Shown: piece by piece, positions 36,935-46,586 of the stretch | Layout of the letters: the number at the start of each line of letters is the position of its first letter | Numbering within the stretch: position 1 is the stretch's first letter | Source of the DNA: Flagellimonas meridianipacifica | Lineage (GTDB): Bacteria > Bacteroidota > Bacteroidia > Flavobacteriales > Flavobacteriaceae | Assembly: GCF_003001695.1 (NCBI RefSeq) | Contig: NZ_PVYX01000002.1 | Location: 1,977,855 to 2,041,854 of the forward strand | Length of the DNA: 64,000 bases | Direction of reading: 5' to 3' | The notes under the pieces: generated by a model | What the model was told of the DNA's origin: nothing | The model's database searches: none | Seen by the model: the letters and a program-made list of their open reading frames with translations, nothing else | Program-made: the position numbers and the translations under genes

Positions 36935-37462
36935 TTACTTCTTTAAAGCCTCAGCGATTTTTTTGTTCCACTCCAGTTGTTTTTCCTTGTTTCGGGAAAA
37001 ATTGGTCTCCCAATCATACAATTCTTGATATTCCTTTAGCTCCTCGAGTATGTCCTTATAAATCTTCCGTATTTCGGCCTTCACATTATCCGAAAATGAA
37101 GTTCGGGTCAGTTTATCTCGCATTTTACGTGCAAAAAGCTCAGTGATGTCAAAATGCAATTGCTCATGACTTAAGACCAGGTCATCACATACTTCAGGTT
37201 TGTACCAAGACTCGTTTGGGTAGAAAAAGGCGCTTACCTCAAAGTCCAAATGTACTTCGTGATGAATAAGATTGGCGGAATATTTATAACTGATTCCACT
37301 TGCAGTTGTCGCGGCCGGGTCAGCCGCAGGTGGAATTTTTCCTTTGAAATCGGTCCAAGTCAATTTTAAATCTTCACTCCATGGGATACTTTCTTCAATC
37401 TCTTGAGCAAACCCTGAAAAATCAAGGATAAAAAAGCATAGTATGAAAACTATTTTACCCAA
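36935..37462 (-). CDS. Exported DUF922-like protein with an HExxH motif
   Basis: The product has 175 residues. It starts with TTG at 37462, within the end of the OsmC gene; no ATG gives a signal peptide, and the TTG start yields a proper one (MGKIVFILCFFILDFSGFAQ). The mature part has WSEDLKLTWTDFKGKIPP and a zinc-protease-like motif LSHEQLHFDITE, in which HEQLH fits HExxH. The family is DUF922-like. A weak metalloprotease activity is plausible but not shown. It is the last gene of the guaA operon. Confidence 0.72.
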   Translation of the reverse strand: MGKIVFILCFFILDFSGFAQEIEESIPWSEDLKLTWTDFKGKIPPAADPAATTASGISYKYSANLIHHEVHLDFEVSAFFYPNESWYKPEVCDDLVLSHEQLHFDITELFARKMRDKLTRTSFSDNVKAEIRKIYKDILEELKEYQELYDWETNFSRNKEKQLEWNKKIAEALKK

Positions 37463-37854
37463 TGGAATTCGATTACCTTCTCGATGTCTGGGTGTAAACT
37501 GTAATGAACAGGACAGGTATTAGCTGTATGGGTCAAGATTTTTCTATGCTTTTCTGAGACTGCTTCCGGAAGTTCCAATTTTACTTCAATTTTGGAAATT
37601 CTCCTTGGGTTGGCGGCCATATGTTTAGTAATCTCTGCGGTTGAACCCTCCAAATCCACTTCCAAATCCCTGGCTTTAATGCCCATCATGGTTATCATAC
37701 AACTAGCCAGGCCTGTAGCAACCGTATCCGTCGGGGAGAATGCTTCTCCTTTACCGTTGTTGTCCACGGGGGCGTCAGTGATAAATTCATTGCCGGAACG
37801 GAGGTGGAGACTGGTCGTTCTTAGGCTTCCGTTATAAGTCACTTTTGAGGTCAT
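37450..37854 (-). CDS. OsmC-family peroxide/stress protein
   Basis: The product has 134 residues, the usual OsmC length. The two redox-active cysteines of the family are visible in GLASCMITMMG and TCPVHYS. OsmC and Ohr proteins reduce organic hydroperoxides or serve as stress-response proteins. Its start lies inside the last 23 bases of the upstream LysM gene, and its end overlaps the DUF922-like gene by 13 bp, so this is a tightly overlapping operon. It has no signal peptide and should be cytoplasmic. Confidence 0.88.
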   Translation of the reverse strand: MTSKVTYNGSLRTTSLHLRSGNEFITDAPVDNNGKGEAFSPTDTVATGLASCMITMMGIKARDLEVDLEGSTAEITKHMAANPRRISKIEVKLELPEAVSEKHRKILTHTANTCPVHYSLHPDIEKVIEFHWVK

Positions 37855-39973
37855 CCAATTCTACTTGTTTTATTCGTAAACTATCATATTCCATAATATA
37901 GCCCGCATGGTTGTGATACCCAGAAGACCAATCCTTATAATAATCAAAACTATTGCCCGAATACTCTGTAGTACCCACAATTTTAGAGGTTTCGAAAAGA
38001 TTATTTTTATGGGCCAGTTTTAAAAGCACATCAAAAGTTAAATCAAAACCTCTTGTGGCATATCTATCCGGCTTCACGCCTCTAAAACGCCTGCGATATG
38101 CTTTAGTAAAAGCATCATTATCTCCTTCTTTATAAAATGAAGGATATGAAAATTTTAAATTGGAAAGATGGGTCTTGGAGACCGCATCATTCTCAAAGGC
38201 ATTGTTAAAGCTGGTAGTGAACATTCGTACCTTCATTTCCTCCGTATTAGCGGAATTCAGTATAGAGCTGACACTGGACACCATATTGGCCTGGTCAGTT
38301 TCCAAAAACACCCAATTTTCCTTTTCTTCAGAAAGTTGAATCAAAAACTCATCTAAATGCAACGATTTATTGTCAATTACTTTTGCAATTTGTGCGGCAG
38401 GGAAAATGGACAAAATGGTGTCATGTGCAGCGGTATGGGTAGAATCTGCCACAATGATTACATTTTGGTCTTTGCGTATTTTCTTTAGATATTCCAACAT
38501 TTTACCTCTAAGAACTTCTTCTTTGGGAACCGAATAAAACACATTCTTATGACCTAAGGCACTGTTGGAAGCCGTTGGAGAAATTATAGGGATATTTTGA
38601 GAGGCGGTCTGCACGGCTACCTCATCCAAAGCGCTTGAAGCTATAGGACCAATTACCGCACTTGTACCATATAAATTCTCCCGAAAAAGAATCTCCTTTA
38701 CCTTATTTTGATTCAATTGGGTATCAAATGTCTTTACATTCACAGAAACCCCTAACTGCTTTATGGAATCCAACGCCACCATGGCTCCAGAATAAAAACC
38801 AAGACTCAGGGCCAAATCCCTTCGCGTTTTTATTTGGCTTTCTGTTTTCTTTCTATCATTAAGATTGATGCGGTCCAAACGAAAAGGAAGCATAAACACC
38901 ACGTTCAGTCGATTTTGAACATTGATGCTATCCTGCAAATTCACCTTATCCAAAATCAAGGCATTTTTTACTTCCAATCCATCAGATTTGTCTTTAGGGA
39001 GTTTAAGCACCATGCCAGCTTTGAGACCATTTTCCAGAGCAGGATTTAGACTGAACAGCTCATCTCTGGAAATATTCAGGTTTTGTGTGAGTCGAAAAAT
39101 ATTCTGTTTGGGCTTAACCTCGTAAAAAATGAAGTTTTCTGTGTTTACTTCCCCTGAAACGTCTTTCTTCTTTGGAAGTCTCAATACCATCCCTTCCTTT
39201 AATCCGCCTTGTTTCACAACTTCTGGATTCAGTTTCAAAATGGAATCGGACGGAATCCCGTACTCCCTTCCTAAACTATACAAAGTTTGCTTAGAGGGTA
39301 CGGTGTACGAGGTATACAGGTTTACTTCTTGATTATCTAGGCTATCCCCTTTAGGTCTGGGAAGTTTTAGTTCTTGCCCGATGGCGAGATAATCACTACT
39401 TGACCCAAGTTCAGGGTTCAAAACCACCAAACTATCTACAGAAATTCCATATTTATGTGCAATGCTCCATCGAGTTTCTTTGGGTTGAACAGTGTACACT
39501 TCAAAATCCAATTCTTTTTCTTCGTTGGGGTCCGGTATAGGATATTTTGGTATCTGCAATACCATTCCTTTTTTAAGGGGTTCCGAATATAGCCGCCTGT
39601 TGTAACGTTTTAGTTGTTCTTCGGTGATTTTATAGCGTTCGGTAAGACCATATAAAGTCTCTCTCTTTCTAACCCGATGCCTTGAAAAACCCAAAGGCTT
39701 TACTTCTTGTTCTTCAACCTCTTCTTTTTTTTCCTCTTGTTGAACCAATTTACCGTCCAAAGGAATTATCAAAATCGTGTTGGGTTTAATATCCTCCGCC
39801 GTTTTGATTTCCTTATTGGATTGTATGATGGTAAAAGGTGTGACCCTGTATTGTCTGGATATACTTTGCAAGGTCTCTCCCTCCTTTACGGTATGGGTTG
39901 CAAATTTCTGTGCAGTAGCTTTTGTAATGGCCATAGCAAAGAAGGCCAAAAAGAGGATAACATATTTTTTCAT
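37832..39973 (-). CDS. Five-LysM protein fused to a periplasmic-binding-protein-like domain
   Basis: The product has 713 residues from the ATG at 39971-39973; an in-frame ATG at 39979 is also possible. A signal peptide ends near residue 21 (TKATAQ). Five LysM modules follow within about residues 22-345, each with an xHxVxxxET or YxVxxxQ opening and ending in a basic KLPK-type tail. The C-terminal 360 residues resemble a Peripla_BP_6 domain ([40 protein letters not shown]). No permease or ABC genes are nearby, so transport is unlikely. A cell-wall anchored receptor, similar in idea to LpoA activators of penicillin-binding proteins, is an inference. Confidence 0.85.
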   Translation of the reverse strand: MKKYVILFLAFFAMAITKATAQKFATHTVKEGETLQSISRQYRVTPFTIIQSNKEIKTAEDIKPNTILIIPLDGKLVQQEEKKEEVEEQEVKPLGFSRHRVRKRETLYGLTERYKITEEQLKRYNRRLYSEPLKKGMVLQIPKYPIPDPNEEKELDFEVYTVQPKETRWSIAHKYGISVDSLVVLNPELGSSSDYLAIGQELKLPRPKGDSLDNQEVNLYTSYTVPSKQTLYSLGREYGIPSDSILKLNPEVVKQGGLKEGMVLRLPKKKDVSGEVNTENFIFYEVKPKQNIFRLTQNLNISRDELFSLNPALENGLKAGMVLKLPKDKSDGLEVKNALILDKVNLQDSINVQNRLNVVFMLPFRLDRINLNDRKKTESQIKTRRDLALSLGFYSGAMVALDSIKQLGVSVNVKTFDTQLNQNKVKEILFRENLYGTSAVIGPIASSALDEVAVQTASQNIPIISPTASNSALGHKNVFYSVPKEEVLRGKMLEYLKKIRKDQNVIIVADSTHTAAHDTILSIFPAAQIAKVIDNKSLHLDEFLIQLSEEKENWVFLETDQANMVSSVSSILNSANTEEMKVRMFTTSFNNAFENDAVSKTHLSNLKFSYPSFYKEGDNDAFTKAYRRRFRGVKPDRYATRGFDLTFDVLLKLAHKNNLFETSKIVGTTEYSGNSFDYYKDWSSGYHNHAGYIMEYDSLRIKQVELDDLKSDL

Positions 39974-41502
39974 TCCCATTCTATTGTCGCCGGCGGCTTT
40001 GAACTAATATCATATACTACTCTATTAACGCCTTTAACCTTGTTTATTATATCATTGGACACCTTTTGTAGGAATTCATAAGGAAGATTTACCCAATCTG
40101 CTGTCATTCCATCCGTACTTTCCACTGCACGTAAAGCTACACATTTTTCATAGGTCCGTTCATCTCCCATGACCCCTACACTATTTACGGGCAAAAGCAT
40201 GGCTCCGGCCTGCCAAACCTTATCATAGAGTCCCCATTTCTTCAATCCTTCAATAAAAATGGCGTCCACTTCTTGTAATATAGACACTTTTTCTGCGGTT
40301 ATGTCACCTAAAATACGAATGCCCAATCCTGGACCTGGGAAAGGATGTCTCCCTAAAATACCCGTGGGCATGCCCATACTTGCGCCCACACGTCTAACTT
40401 CATCCTTAAAAAGCAATTTCAACGGTTCCACGATCTTCAATTTCATATAATCAGGAAGCCCTCCCACATTGTGATGACTTTTTATGGTAGCCGATGGTCC
40501 ACCACTTGCAGAAACCGATTCAATCCTATCGGGATAAATGGTTCCTTGTGCCAACCACTTTGCGTTCTCGACTTGATGGGCCTCATCATCAAAAACATCA
40601 ATGAATACCCGTCCGATAATCTTTCTTTTCTTTTCAGGTTCGGACTCTCCCGCTAAAGCTTCCAAAAAACGTGCCGAAGCATCTACACCCTTGACATTCA
40701 GACCCATACCTTTGTATTGCTCCAAAACGGTTTCAAACTCGTTTTTGCGAAGGAGCCCATTATTGACAAAGATGCAATGTAACCTATTACCAATGGCCTT
40801 GTTCAGCAAAATAGCTGCCACGCTGGAATCCACTCCTCCTGAAAGGCCTAAAATGACCTTATCATCACCTATTTCCCCCTGAAGTTCCCGAACTGTGGTT
40901 TCCACAAAGGCATCTGGGGTCCAATCTTGTTCCAATCCTGCAATGTTCACCAAGAAGTTTTCTAGAAGCCTTGTTCCTTCTTTGGTATGGTATACTTCCG
41001 GGTGAAATTGGATACCATATGTATTCTCGCCCTTAAACCGATATACTGCGTTTTCCACATCATCCGTACTGGCCAAGAGAACAGCATTTTCCGGCAATTG
41101 TTTGATGGTATCACTATGACTCATCCAAACCTGACTTCCTTCCGAAATATTCTCCAAAAAAGCGTCATTCCCTTGTATAGTGGTCAAATTGGCCCTACCG
41201 TACTCCCTTGTAGCCGAAGGAGCTACATTACCTCCATTAAAATGCGCTAAGTACTGTGCTCCATAGCAAATACCCAATAAGGGTTTTTCGCCTTTAATGT
41301 TTGACAAATCAGGATGTGGGGGTTCTTCGGAACGTACCGAATGGGGTGAACCTGAAAGAATAACCGCCTTGAACTGGGATAAATCCTCCGGAACTTTGTT
41401 GTATGGTTTTATTTCTGAATAAATGTTGAGCTCCCTAACGCGTCTGGCAATCAACTGAGTATACTGGGAACCAAAATCAAGGATGAGTACGTTGTTTTGC
41501 AT
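39970..41502 (-). CDS. guaA: GMP synthase (glutamine-hydrolysing)
   Basis: The product has 510 residues from the ATG at 41500-41502 ([16 protein letters not shown]), the usual start; a longer frame to 41517 is rejected. The glutamine amidotransferase domain has the catalytic cysteine in LGICYGAQ and the histidine-proline-glutamate block [11 protein letters not shown]. The ATP pyrophosphatase domain has the loop [15 protein letters not shown], and the C-terminal dimerisation domain ends in KPPATIEWE. It converts XMP to GMP. Its stop overlaps the ATG of the LysM gene (ATGA), heading the operon to 36935. Confidence 0.97.
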   Translation of the reverse strand: MQNNVLILDFGSQYTQLIARRVRELNIYSEIKPYNKVPEDLSQFKAVILSGSPHSVRSEEPPHPDLSNIKGEKPLLGICYGAQYLAHFNGGNVAPSATREYGRANLTTIQGNDAFLENISEGSQVWMSHSDTIKQLPENAVLLASTDDVENAVYRFKGENTYGIQFHPEVYHTKEGTRLLENFLVNIAGLEQDWTPDAFVETTVRELQGEIGDDKVILGLSGGVDSSVAAILLNKAIGNRLHCIFVNNGLLRKNEFETVLEQYKGMGLNVKGVDASARFLEALAGESEPEKKRKIIGRVFIDVFDDEAHQVENAKWLAQGTIYPDRIESVSASGGPSATIKSHHNVGGLPDYMKLKIVEPLKLLFKDEVRRVGASMGMPTGILGRHPFPGPGLGIRILGDITAEKVSILQEVDAIFIEGLKKWGLYDKVWQAGAMLLPVNSVGVMGDERTYEKCVALRAVESTDGMTADWVNLPYEFLQKVSNDIINKVKGVNRVVYDISSKPPATIEWE

Positions 41503-41705
41503 GGGCAAAAATAGCAATTTGGCTCAGTTGAAAAAGTATCTTCTTGCGTTATTTATTCAATGGGTTGTTAACCAAAAAAGAAGGGGTAAATTGGAAGAAT
41601 ACGCCCTTTAGGCATTCCGCTGTGAACTTTAGTGAGAATATAACCCTGAGTCCCTTTTTTCTTAACATTTTTCGTTATTTCTTTGTCCTCAAAACTGACC
41701 TAACC

Positions 41706-42365
41706 ATGATTAAGGGATTTATTTTCGACCTAGATGGAGTTATAACCGATACCGCAGAGCAGCATTATGTTGCTTGGAAAAAGCTTTCTGATGAAAACGG
41801 ATGGAGCTTTGACCGCGAATTGAATGATAAGTTGAGAGGCATATCCCGATTGGACTCCATACAAGTTATTCTGGAACACAATAATATCACCCTGGACGAG
41901 GATACTATTGGTAAGTTGGCCAATCAAAAAAACGAAAAGTACGTAGAAAGTCTTGATGATGTCACTCCTGAGGATTTCCTACCTGGGGCAAAAGAATTAC
42001 TTACCCACTTAAGGACTGAAGGGTTTCACGTTGCATTGGGTAGTGCTAGTAAAAACGCTTCTAAAGTACTTCAACAATTGAATGCCTTAGGGTATTTTGA
42101 TGTAATCGGGGATGGAAACAGTGTAACCGAGAGTAAACCAAACCCCGCGATTTTTTTACATGGAGCCGAAAAGCTTGGTCTTCAACCTGATGAATGTATT
42201 GTCTTTGAAGATGCTGAAAGTGGCGTAGATGCAGCCAAAACAGGTGGTTTTCATAGTATAGGCATTGGCCCGAAAGAACGTGTGGGGCACGCAGACCTTA
42301 GATTCGATTCCATGGCAGATGCTACTTTATTTGAAATTAAATCTTATTTTAAAGATTTGTTTTAA
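41706..42365 (+). CDS. pgmB: Beta-phosphoglucomutase
   Basis: The product has 219 residues from the ATG at 41706 (MIKGFIFDLDGVITDTAEQHY). A longer frame back to 41544 gives a non-conserved extension and is rejected. HAD motif I is FDLDGVITD, with the nucleophile D and acid/base D two residues later; the later blocks are GSASKN and ESKPNP, and VFEDAESG holds motif IV. It interconverts beta-glucose 1-phosphate and glucose 6-phosphate. It precedes the GH65 gene by 13 bp. Such pairs normally follow a disaccharide phosphorylase; here the partner is exported, which is unusual. Confidence 0.9.
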   Translation: MIKGFIFDLDGVITDTAEQHYVAWKKLSDENGWSFDRELNDKLRGISRLDSIQVILEHNNITLDEDTIGKLANQKNEKYVESLDDVTPEDFLPGAKELLTHLRTEGFHVALGSASKNASKVLQQLNALGYFDVIGDGNSVTESKPNPAIFLHGAEKLGLQPDECIVFEDAESGVDAAKTGGFHSIGIGPKERVGHADLRFDSMADATLFEIKSYFKDLF

Positions 42366-42378
42366 AACACTTTAGAAA

Positions 42379-44412
42379 ATGAAAAGTATATTTTGCTTAT
42401 ACGTCTCTTTTTTGGCGACGCTTTCACTCTTTTCACAAAATGATGGATGGACCATCTCTTCCGAAAAAGTTGAAAAGTATACAGGTATTGTTACCGCAAA
42501 TGGACGGATTGGTATTCTTCCTGAGGACAAACCCTTTCAAACAAAATCCATTATCCTCAATAACGTTTACGACAAAGAATCCCCTCTTGGGGTAAGCAAA
42601 ATTCTGCTAGGAATGAATTTTGCGCAACTAGAGCTTGAAATCGACGGCGAACTGATAGAAGAAAGAAATGTATCAGACTGGAACCAAACCTTGGATATGA
42701 AAACGGCAGGGTTTACAACAAGTTTTACATTTAAAGACAAGGCTAAGGTGTCCTATACCATTTACGCTCTAAGAAACATTCAATATTCTGGGTATATCGA
42801 TGTACAAATTCAACCCCTAAAAAACATCGAAGTCAAAGCCACTGGGATAATCGAAACTCCAGACGAATACCATAGTCCAAATAGTACGTTTCGGGTATTC
42901 CAGGATTTAGAAACTACGATGCCCATTTTACAAACTGTTGCAGAAAGTAGACTGGGAAGACATATAGTGGGGACTTCGGCCACCTTTATCTGGCACGCTA
43001 TCAATTCAACGCGGGAACATCAACGCCCCGAATTGACCCATAATATGGTTACTGCTTATGACAACAGACTGTCTTTCGAGCAAGAATTAAAAAAGGGAGA
43101 AATTTTCGAGTTCGCCTGGACAGGTGCCATTTGTAGTACACAAGATTTTGAAGATCCCCAAACTGAATCTGAGCGCTTTGTAATATTTAATTTATTGAAT
43201 CCAAGAGCTGATTTATTAAATCAACATAAAAAACTGTGGGAAGAATTGTGGGAAGGTGACATCGTGATTGAAGGAAATTTACAGGACCAATTAGATGTAA
43301 GACTGGCACTTTATCACCTGTATGCTTTTTCACGTGGCGATTCTGATCTAAGTATCGCACCAATGGGTCTTTCTTCTCAAAGCTATAACGGTCATATTTT
43401 TTGGGATTCCGAACTATGGATGTTTCCTCCGTTGTTAATGCTGAATCAGGATATTGCTCGGTCATTGGTGAATTATCGTTCAGATAGACTTGGTAAAGCA
43501 AAAGAAAAAGCCATCAATTTTGGGTATAAAGGGGCTATGTTCCCTTGGGAAAGTGATGACACTGGTGAAGAAGCCACACCAGCTTGGGCATTGACGGGTA
43601 CTTTTGAGCACCATATTACCGCTGATGTAGCCATTGCATTTTGGAACTATTACCTCGTCACCCAAAATATGGATTGGTTAAAAGAGCGCGGATATCCCAT
43701 GATTAAAGAGGTTGCCGATTATTGGGTGAGTCGATCTACAAAAAACGACGACGGAACATATAGCATTAAAAATGTGGTGGGAGCCAATGAGTTCGCCCCC
43801 AATGTGGATGACAACGCTTTTACCAACGGCTCGGCCATCACCGCATTGCAATATGCAACCAAAGCTGCAAAAACAGTTGGAGTCGCAGCTGATCCAGCAT
43901 GGAACGAGGTCGCATCAAAAATCAGAATATTGAAATTCCCCGATGGAACCACAAAAGAGCATGCCACCTACGATGGGGAAAGAATAAAACAGGCTGATGT
44001 CAATTTATTGACCTATCCATTAGACGTGGTAAATGACGAAGAAACGGTTTTAAAGGATTTGAAATACTACGAGCCCAAGTTGGCAGAGGAAGGACCCGCT
44101 ATGGGGCAATCTGTATTTGCGGTTATTTATGCTAGATTAGGGAACGCCAAAGAGGCATACAGGCTCTTCCGAAGAAGCTACGAACCCAACAAACGTCCTC
44201 CCTTTGGTGCTTTGGCCGAAGCCGCCACAAGTGATAATCCATATTTTGCAACTGGAGCTGGGGGTATGCTTCAAGTTGTCTTGGCCGGATTTGGAGGACT
44301 AGAAATTACAAATGAAGGTATCGTTCAAAAGAACCCAATACTACCCAAAGAGTGGAAATCCCTTACCATAAAGGGCGTTGGACCAGAACGGAAAATATAC
44401 TCCGTAAGATAG
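42379..44412 (+). CDS. Exported GH65 glycoside hydrolase
   Basis: The product has 677 residues with a signal peptide (MKSIFCLYVSFLATLSLFSQ). The GH65 catalytic region is visible: SYNGHIFWDSELWMFP, GYKGAMFPWES and the acid residue E471 in GANEFAPNVDDNAFTN. GH65 includes cytoplasmic phosphorylases for maltose, trehalose and kojibiose and exported hydrolases. The signal peptide makes a hydrolase more likely, because phosphate and beta-phosphoglucomutase would be on the other side of the membrane. A kojibiose hydrolase-type activity, as described in Flavobacterium, is a reasonable comparison but not proven. It lies 13 bp after pgmB. Confidence 0.84.
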   Translation: MKSIFCLYVSFLATLSLFSQNDGWTISSEKVEKYTGIVTANGRIGILPEDKPFQTKSIILNNVYDKESPLGVSKILLGMNFAQLELEIDGELIEERNVSDWNQTLDMKTAGFTTSFTFKDKAKVSYTIYALRNIQYSGYIDVQIQPLKNIEVKATGIIETPDEYHSPNSTFRVFQDLETTMPILQTVAESRLGRHIVGTSATFIWHAINSTREHQRPELTHNMVTAYDNRLSFEQELKKGEIFEFAWTGAICSTQDFEDPQTESERFVIFNLLNPRADLLNQHKKLWEELWEGDIVIEGNLQDQLDVRLALYHLYAFSRGDSDLSIAPMGLSSQSYNGHIFWDSELWMFPPLLMLNQDIARSLVNYRSDRLGKAKEKAINFGYKGAMFPWESDDTGEEATPAWALTGTFEHHITADVAIAFWNYYLVTQNMDWLKERGYPMIKEVADYWVSRSTKNDDGTYSIKNVVGANEFAPNVDDNAFTNGSAITALQYATKAAKTVGVAADPAWNEVASKIRILKFPDGTTKEHATYDGERIKQADVNLLTYPLDVVNDEETVLKDLKYYEPKLAEEGPAMGQSVFAVIYARLGNAKEAYRLFRRSYEPNKRPPFGALAEAATSDNPYFATGAGGMLQVVLAGFGGLEITNEGIVQKNPILPKEWKSLTIKGVGPERKIYSVR

Positions 44413-44415
44413 CAA

Positions 44416-44442
44416 AAAAGGCCTCGAAAATTCGAGGCTTTT
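44416..44442 (+). terminator. Terminator after the GH65 gene
   Basis: GCCTCGA at 44421-44427 pairs with TCGAGGC at 44432-44438 across a four-base loop, flanked by an A-run and a T-run (44439-44442). It separates the pgmB-GH65 pair from the TPR regulator gene. Confidence 0.8.
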
Positions 44443-44508
44443 ACTTTACAAACATTTCTTTTTCAAAAGGTTAGTTAAATTTTCTACTTTTAAGAAAAAC
44501 CAGCCTTG

Positions 44509-46362
44509 ATGAAAACTTCTTTTCACTTTCCACTATTCTTTGTTCTTTTCTTTTTTTTAGGGCTTCAAGCGCAACAAAATCAAAAACTGGATAGTCTTTT
44601 AAAGATATACCACGCGTTGCCTGACGACACTACTAAAGTAAATATTCTGGCTGATTTGCATCTTGCCACTATTTACAACGATGTTGAAAAAGCCAAAGGT
44701 TTTGCACTGGAAAGAATCGCCTTGTCTAAAAAACTAAATTTTGAGTATGGTTTGGCTGGAGGTTATTATCATTTGGGTGGCTATTTTAAAAATACGTACC
44801 ACCGTGACTCTGCCCGCTATTATTTCGACAAAGCATTAGAGATTTACAAGAAAAAAAAGGATGAGGAAAGCATTGTAATGGTAAATTATTCCAACGCCAT
44901 ACTTGAGATGGAAAAGGGTAACTATGACAAAGCACTTGGCATATCCAATGAAAATGTTGAAAAGAGAAAAAAATTAAAAGACAGTCTTGGCCTAGCGATA
45001 GAATATGTTTTTAGGAGTGGTATTTATGAGGAAATCGGTAGTGATAAATTGGCTTATCAAGATATTTTAAAGGCTTTGAAACTGTACGAAATTTTAGATA
45101 AGCCTATACGCAAAGCGGATGCCCTTTATAGTCTTGGTTCGTTGGAAACCATTTTCAAAAACTACACTAAGGGCATAGAATATTTTAATGAAGCATTGGA
45201 TATTTATAAAGCCAATGAGGACAAATTATATGAAGCTCTTGTTTACAGTGCCCTAGGAAGTAGTTATGTTTCATTAGGTGAATATGATACGGCAAAAAAA
45301 GTGCTACAGCAAAGCGTTAGCCTAAGTAGGGAAATGAAATCCGTGGTATTGGAGGGTACCGCTATACGAAATTTAGGAACAGCTTATTTAAAAGAAGGAA
45401 ATCCTCCAGAAAGTATTCCTTATTACACGAAAGCCATTTCCATTCATCGCGAAAACGAAATGACCATAGAATTGGTTAGAAGTCTTGCTTATGCCGCAGA
45501 TGCCTATAATGCAATGAATAAACCGAATTTGGCCATTAACCATTTAAACGAGGCCATAAAGATTAGGGAAGCAGATGGTGGCATTGGAGGTTGGGGGGAA
45601 TTATTTGAGGGTAGGTCAACAGCCTGGGAGTTATTGGGGAATTATAAAAATGCACTCGTGGACCACAAACAATATCAAACACTTAAGGACAGTGCTTTTC
45701 AAAAAGAAAAAATGCAACAGATTAATGAACTGAGAACAATCTACGATACTGAAAAAAAAGAACAGCAAATTGTATTACAAGAAAAAGAAATTACAGTCCT
45801 GGAACAACAAGCTGAAATTGGTACCCTGCAAAAAATACTTTTGGGTGGAGGTTTGGTTTTATCCCTTATCGGATTTTATGGTATCCGTCAAAAATTAAAA
45901 CGTAACAAGCTTGAGAAAGAAAAGGTAGATTCCGAACTGGAGTTTAAAAAGAAAGAACTCACTACTCATGCTCTCCACTTGGCCAAAAAGAATGAGGTTT
46001 TGGAAGGGTTAAAACAAAAAGCTCAGGAATTCAAGGAGAATGAAGAATCGGAAAAAGGATATCAGCAACTTATCCGTACCATTAACTTTGACCTTCAAAA
46101 CGATAGCAACTGGGAGAATTTTGCACGCTATTTTGAAGAAGTACATAAAGACTTCAATCGTACCGTCAAAACAAAATACCCTCAGGTGACCTCCAATGAG
46201 CTTCGGTTAATGGCTCTATTGAAGATGAATTTATCCTCTAAAGAGATTGCCAATATCCTCAATATTTCACAGGAAGGCATCAAAAAGGCCCGTTATCGTC
46301 TTCGTAAAAAGCTGGATATAACCACTGAAGATTCTCTACAAGATTTGGTGCTAAGCCTTTAA
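44509..46362 (+). CDS. TPR-repeat transmembrane protein with C-terminal helix-turn-helix
   Basis: The product has 617 residues from the ATG at 44509; a TTG three bases upstream is also in frame. A signal peptide (FFFLGLQAQ) is followed by tetratricopeptide repeats over about residues 25-400, a coiled coil, and a membrane helix near residues 443-460 (LLGGGLVLSLIGFYGI). The cytoplasmic tail contains a coiled coil and a LuxR-like or sigma region 4-like helix-turn-helix in the last 55 residues (SSKEIANILNISQEGIKKARYRLRKKL). The layout is that of a membrane-bound one-component regulator with a periplasmic sensor. Its targets are not known; the nearest downstream gene is the aerolysin-like lipoprotein. 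Confidence 0.85.
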   Translation: MKTSFHFPLFFVLFFFLGLQAQQNQKLDSLLKIYHALPDDTTKVNILADLHLATIYNDVEKAKGFALERIALSKKLNFEYGLAGGYYHLGGYFKNTYHRDSARYYFDKALEIYKKKKDEESIVMVNYSNAILEMEKGNYDKALGISNENVEKRKKLKDSLGLAIEYVFRSGIYEEIGSDKLAYQDILKALKLYEILDKPIRKADALYSLGSLETIFKNYTKGIEYFNEALDIYKANEDKLYEALVYSALGSSYVSLGEYDTAKKVLQQSVSLSREMKSVVLEGTAIRNLGTAYLKEGNPPESIPYYTKAISIHRENEMTIELVRSLAYAADAYNAMNKPNLAINHLNEAIKIREADGGIGGWGELFEGRSTAWELLGNYKNALVDHKQYQTLKDSAFQKEKMQQINELRTIYDTEKKEQQIVLQEKEITVLEQQAEIGTLQKILLGGGLVLSLIGFYGIRQKLKRNKLEKEKVDSELEFKKKELTTHALHLAKKNEVLEGLKQKAQEFKENEESEKGYQQLIRTINFDLQNDSNWENFARYFEEVHKDFNRTVKTKYPQVTSNELRLMALLKMNLSSKEIANILNISQEGIKKARYRLRKKLDITTEDSLQDLVLSL

Positions 46363-46586
46363 TTATAAGGGCTATCAAGTCTGTCTGTCAATTTTCCCAT
46401 ATTTATTTTTAAGGTGTCCACCTATTGTCCACCCCCCTTTTTTTCTCTCTCACTATCAGTCATTTAGGTTTGTGGTGTCATGATTTTGACAACCGTTTTG
46501 TGGTCTTGCTCGGCTAAGGGCTGCAGACTATTTCCGGGCAGGTCACACAAAACAACAACCAAGTTTAATCCACAAAACACAAAGTG

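Noticed and set aside
41544..41705. N-terminal extension of 54 residues on beta-phosphoglucomutase.
   Set aside because: The HAD motif must be within the first 15 residues in this family, which fits the ATG at 41706.
42379..44412. Trehalose or maltose phosphorylase as the name of the GH65 gene.
   Set aside because: The signal peptide places the enzyme outside the cytoplasm, which does not fit phosphorolysis coupled to beta-phosphoglucomutase.
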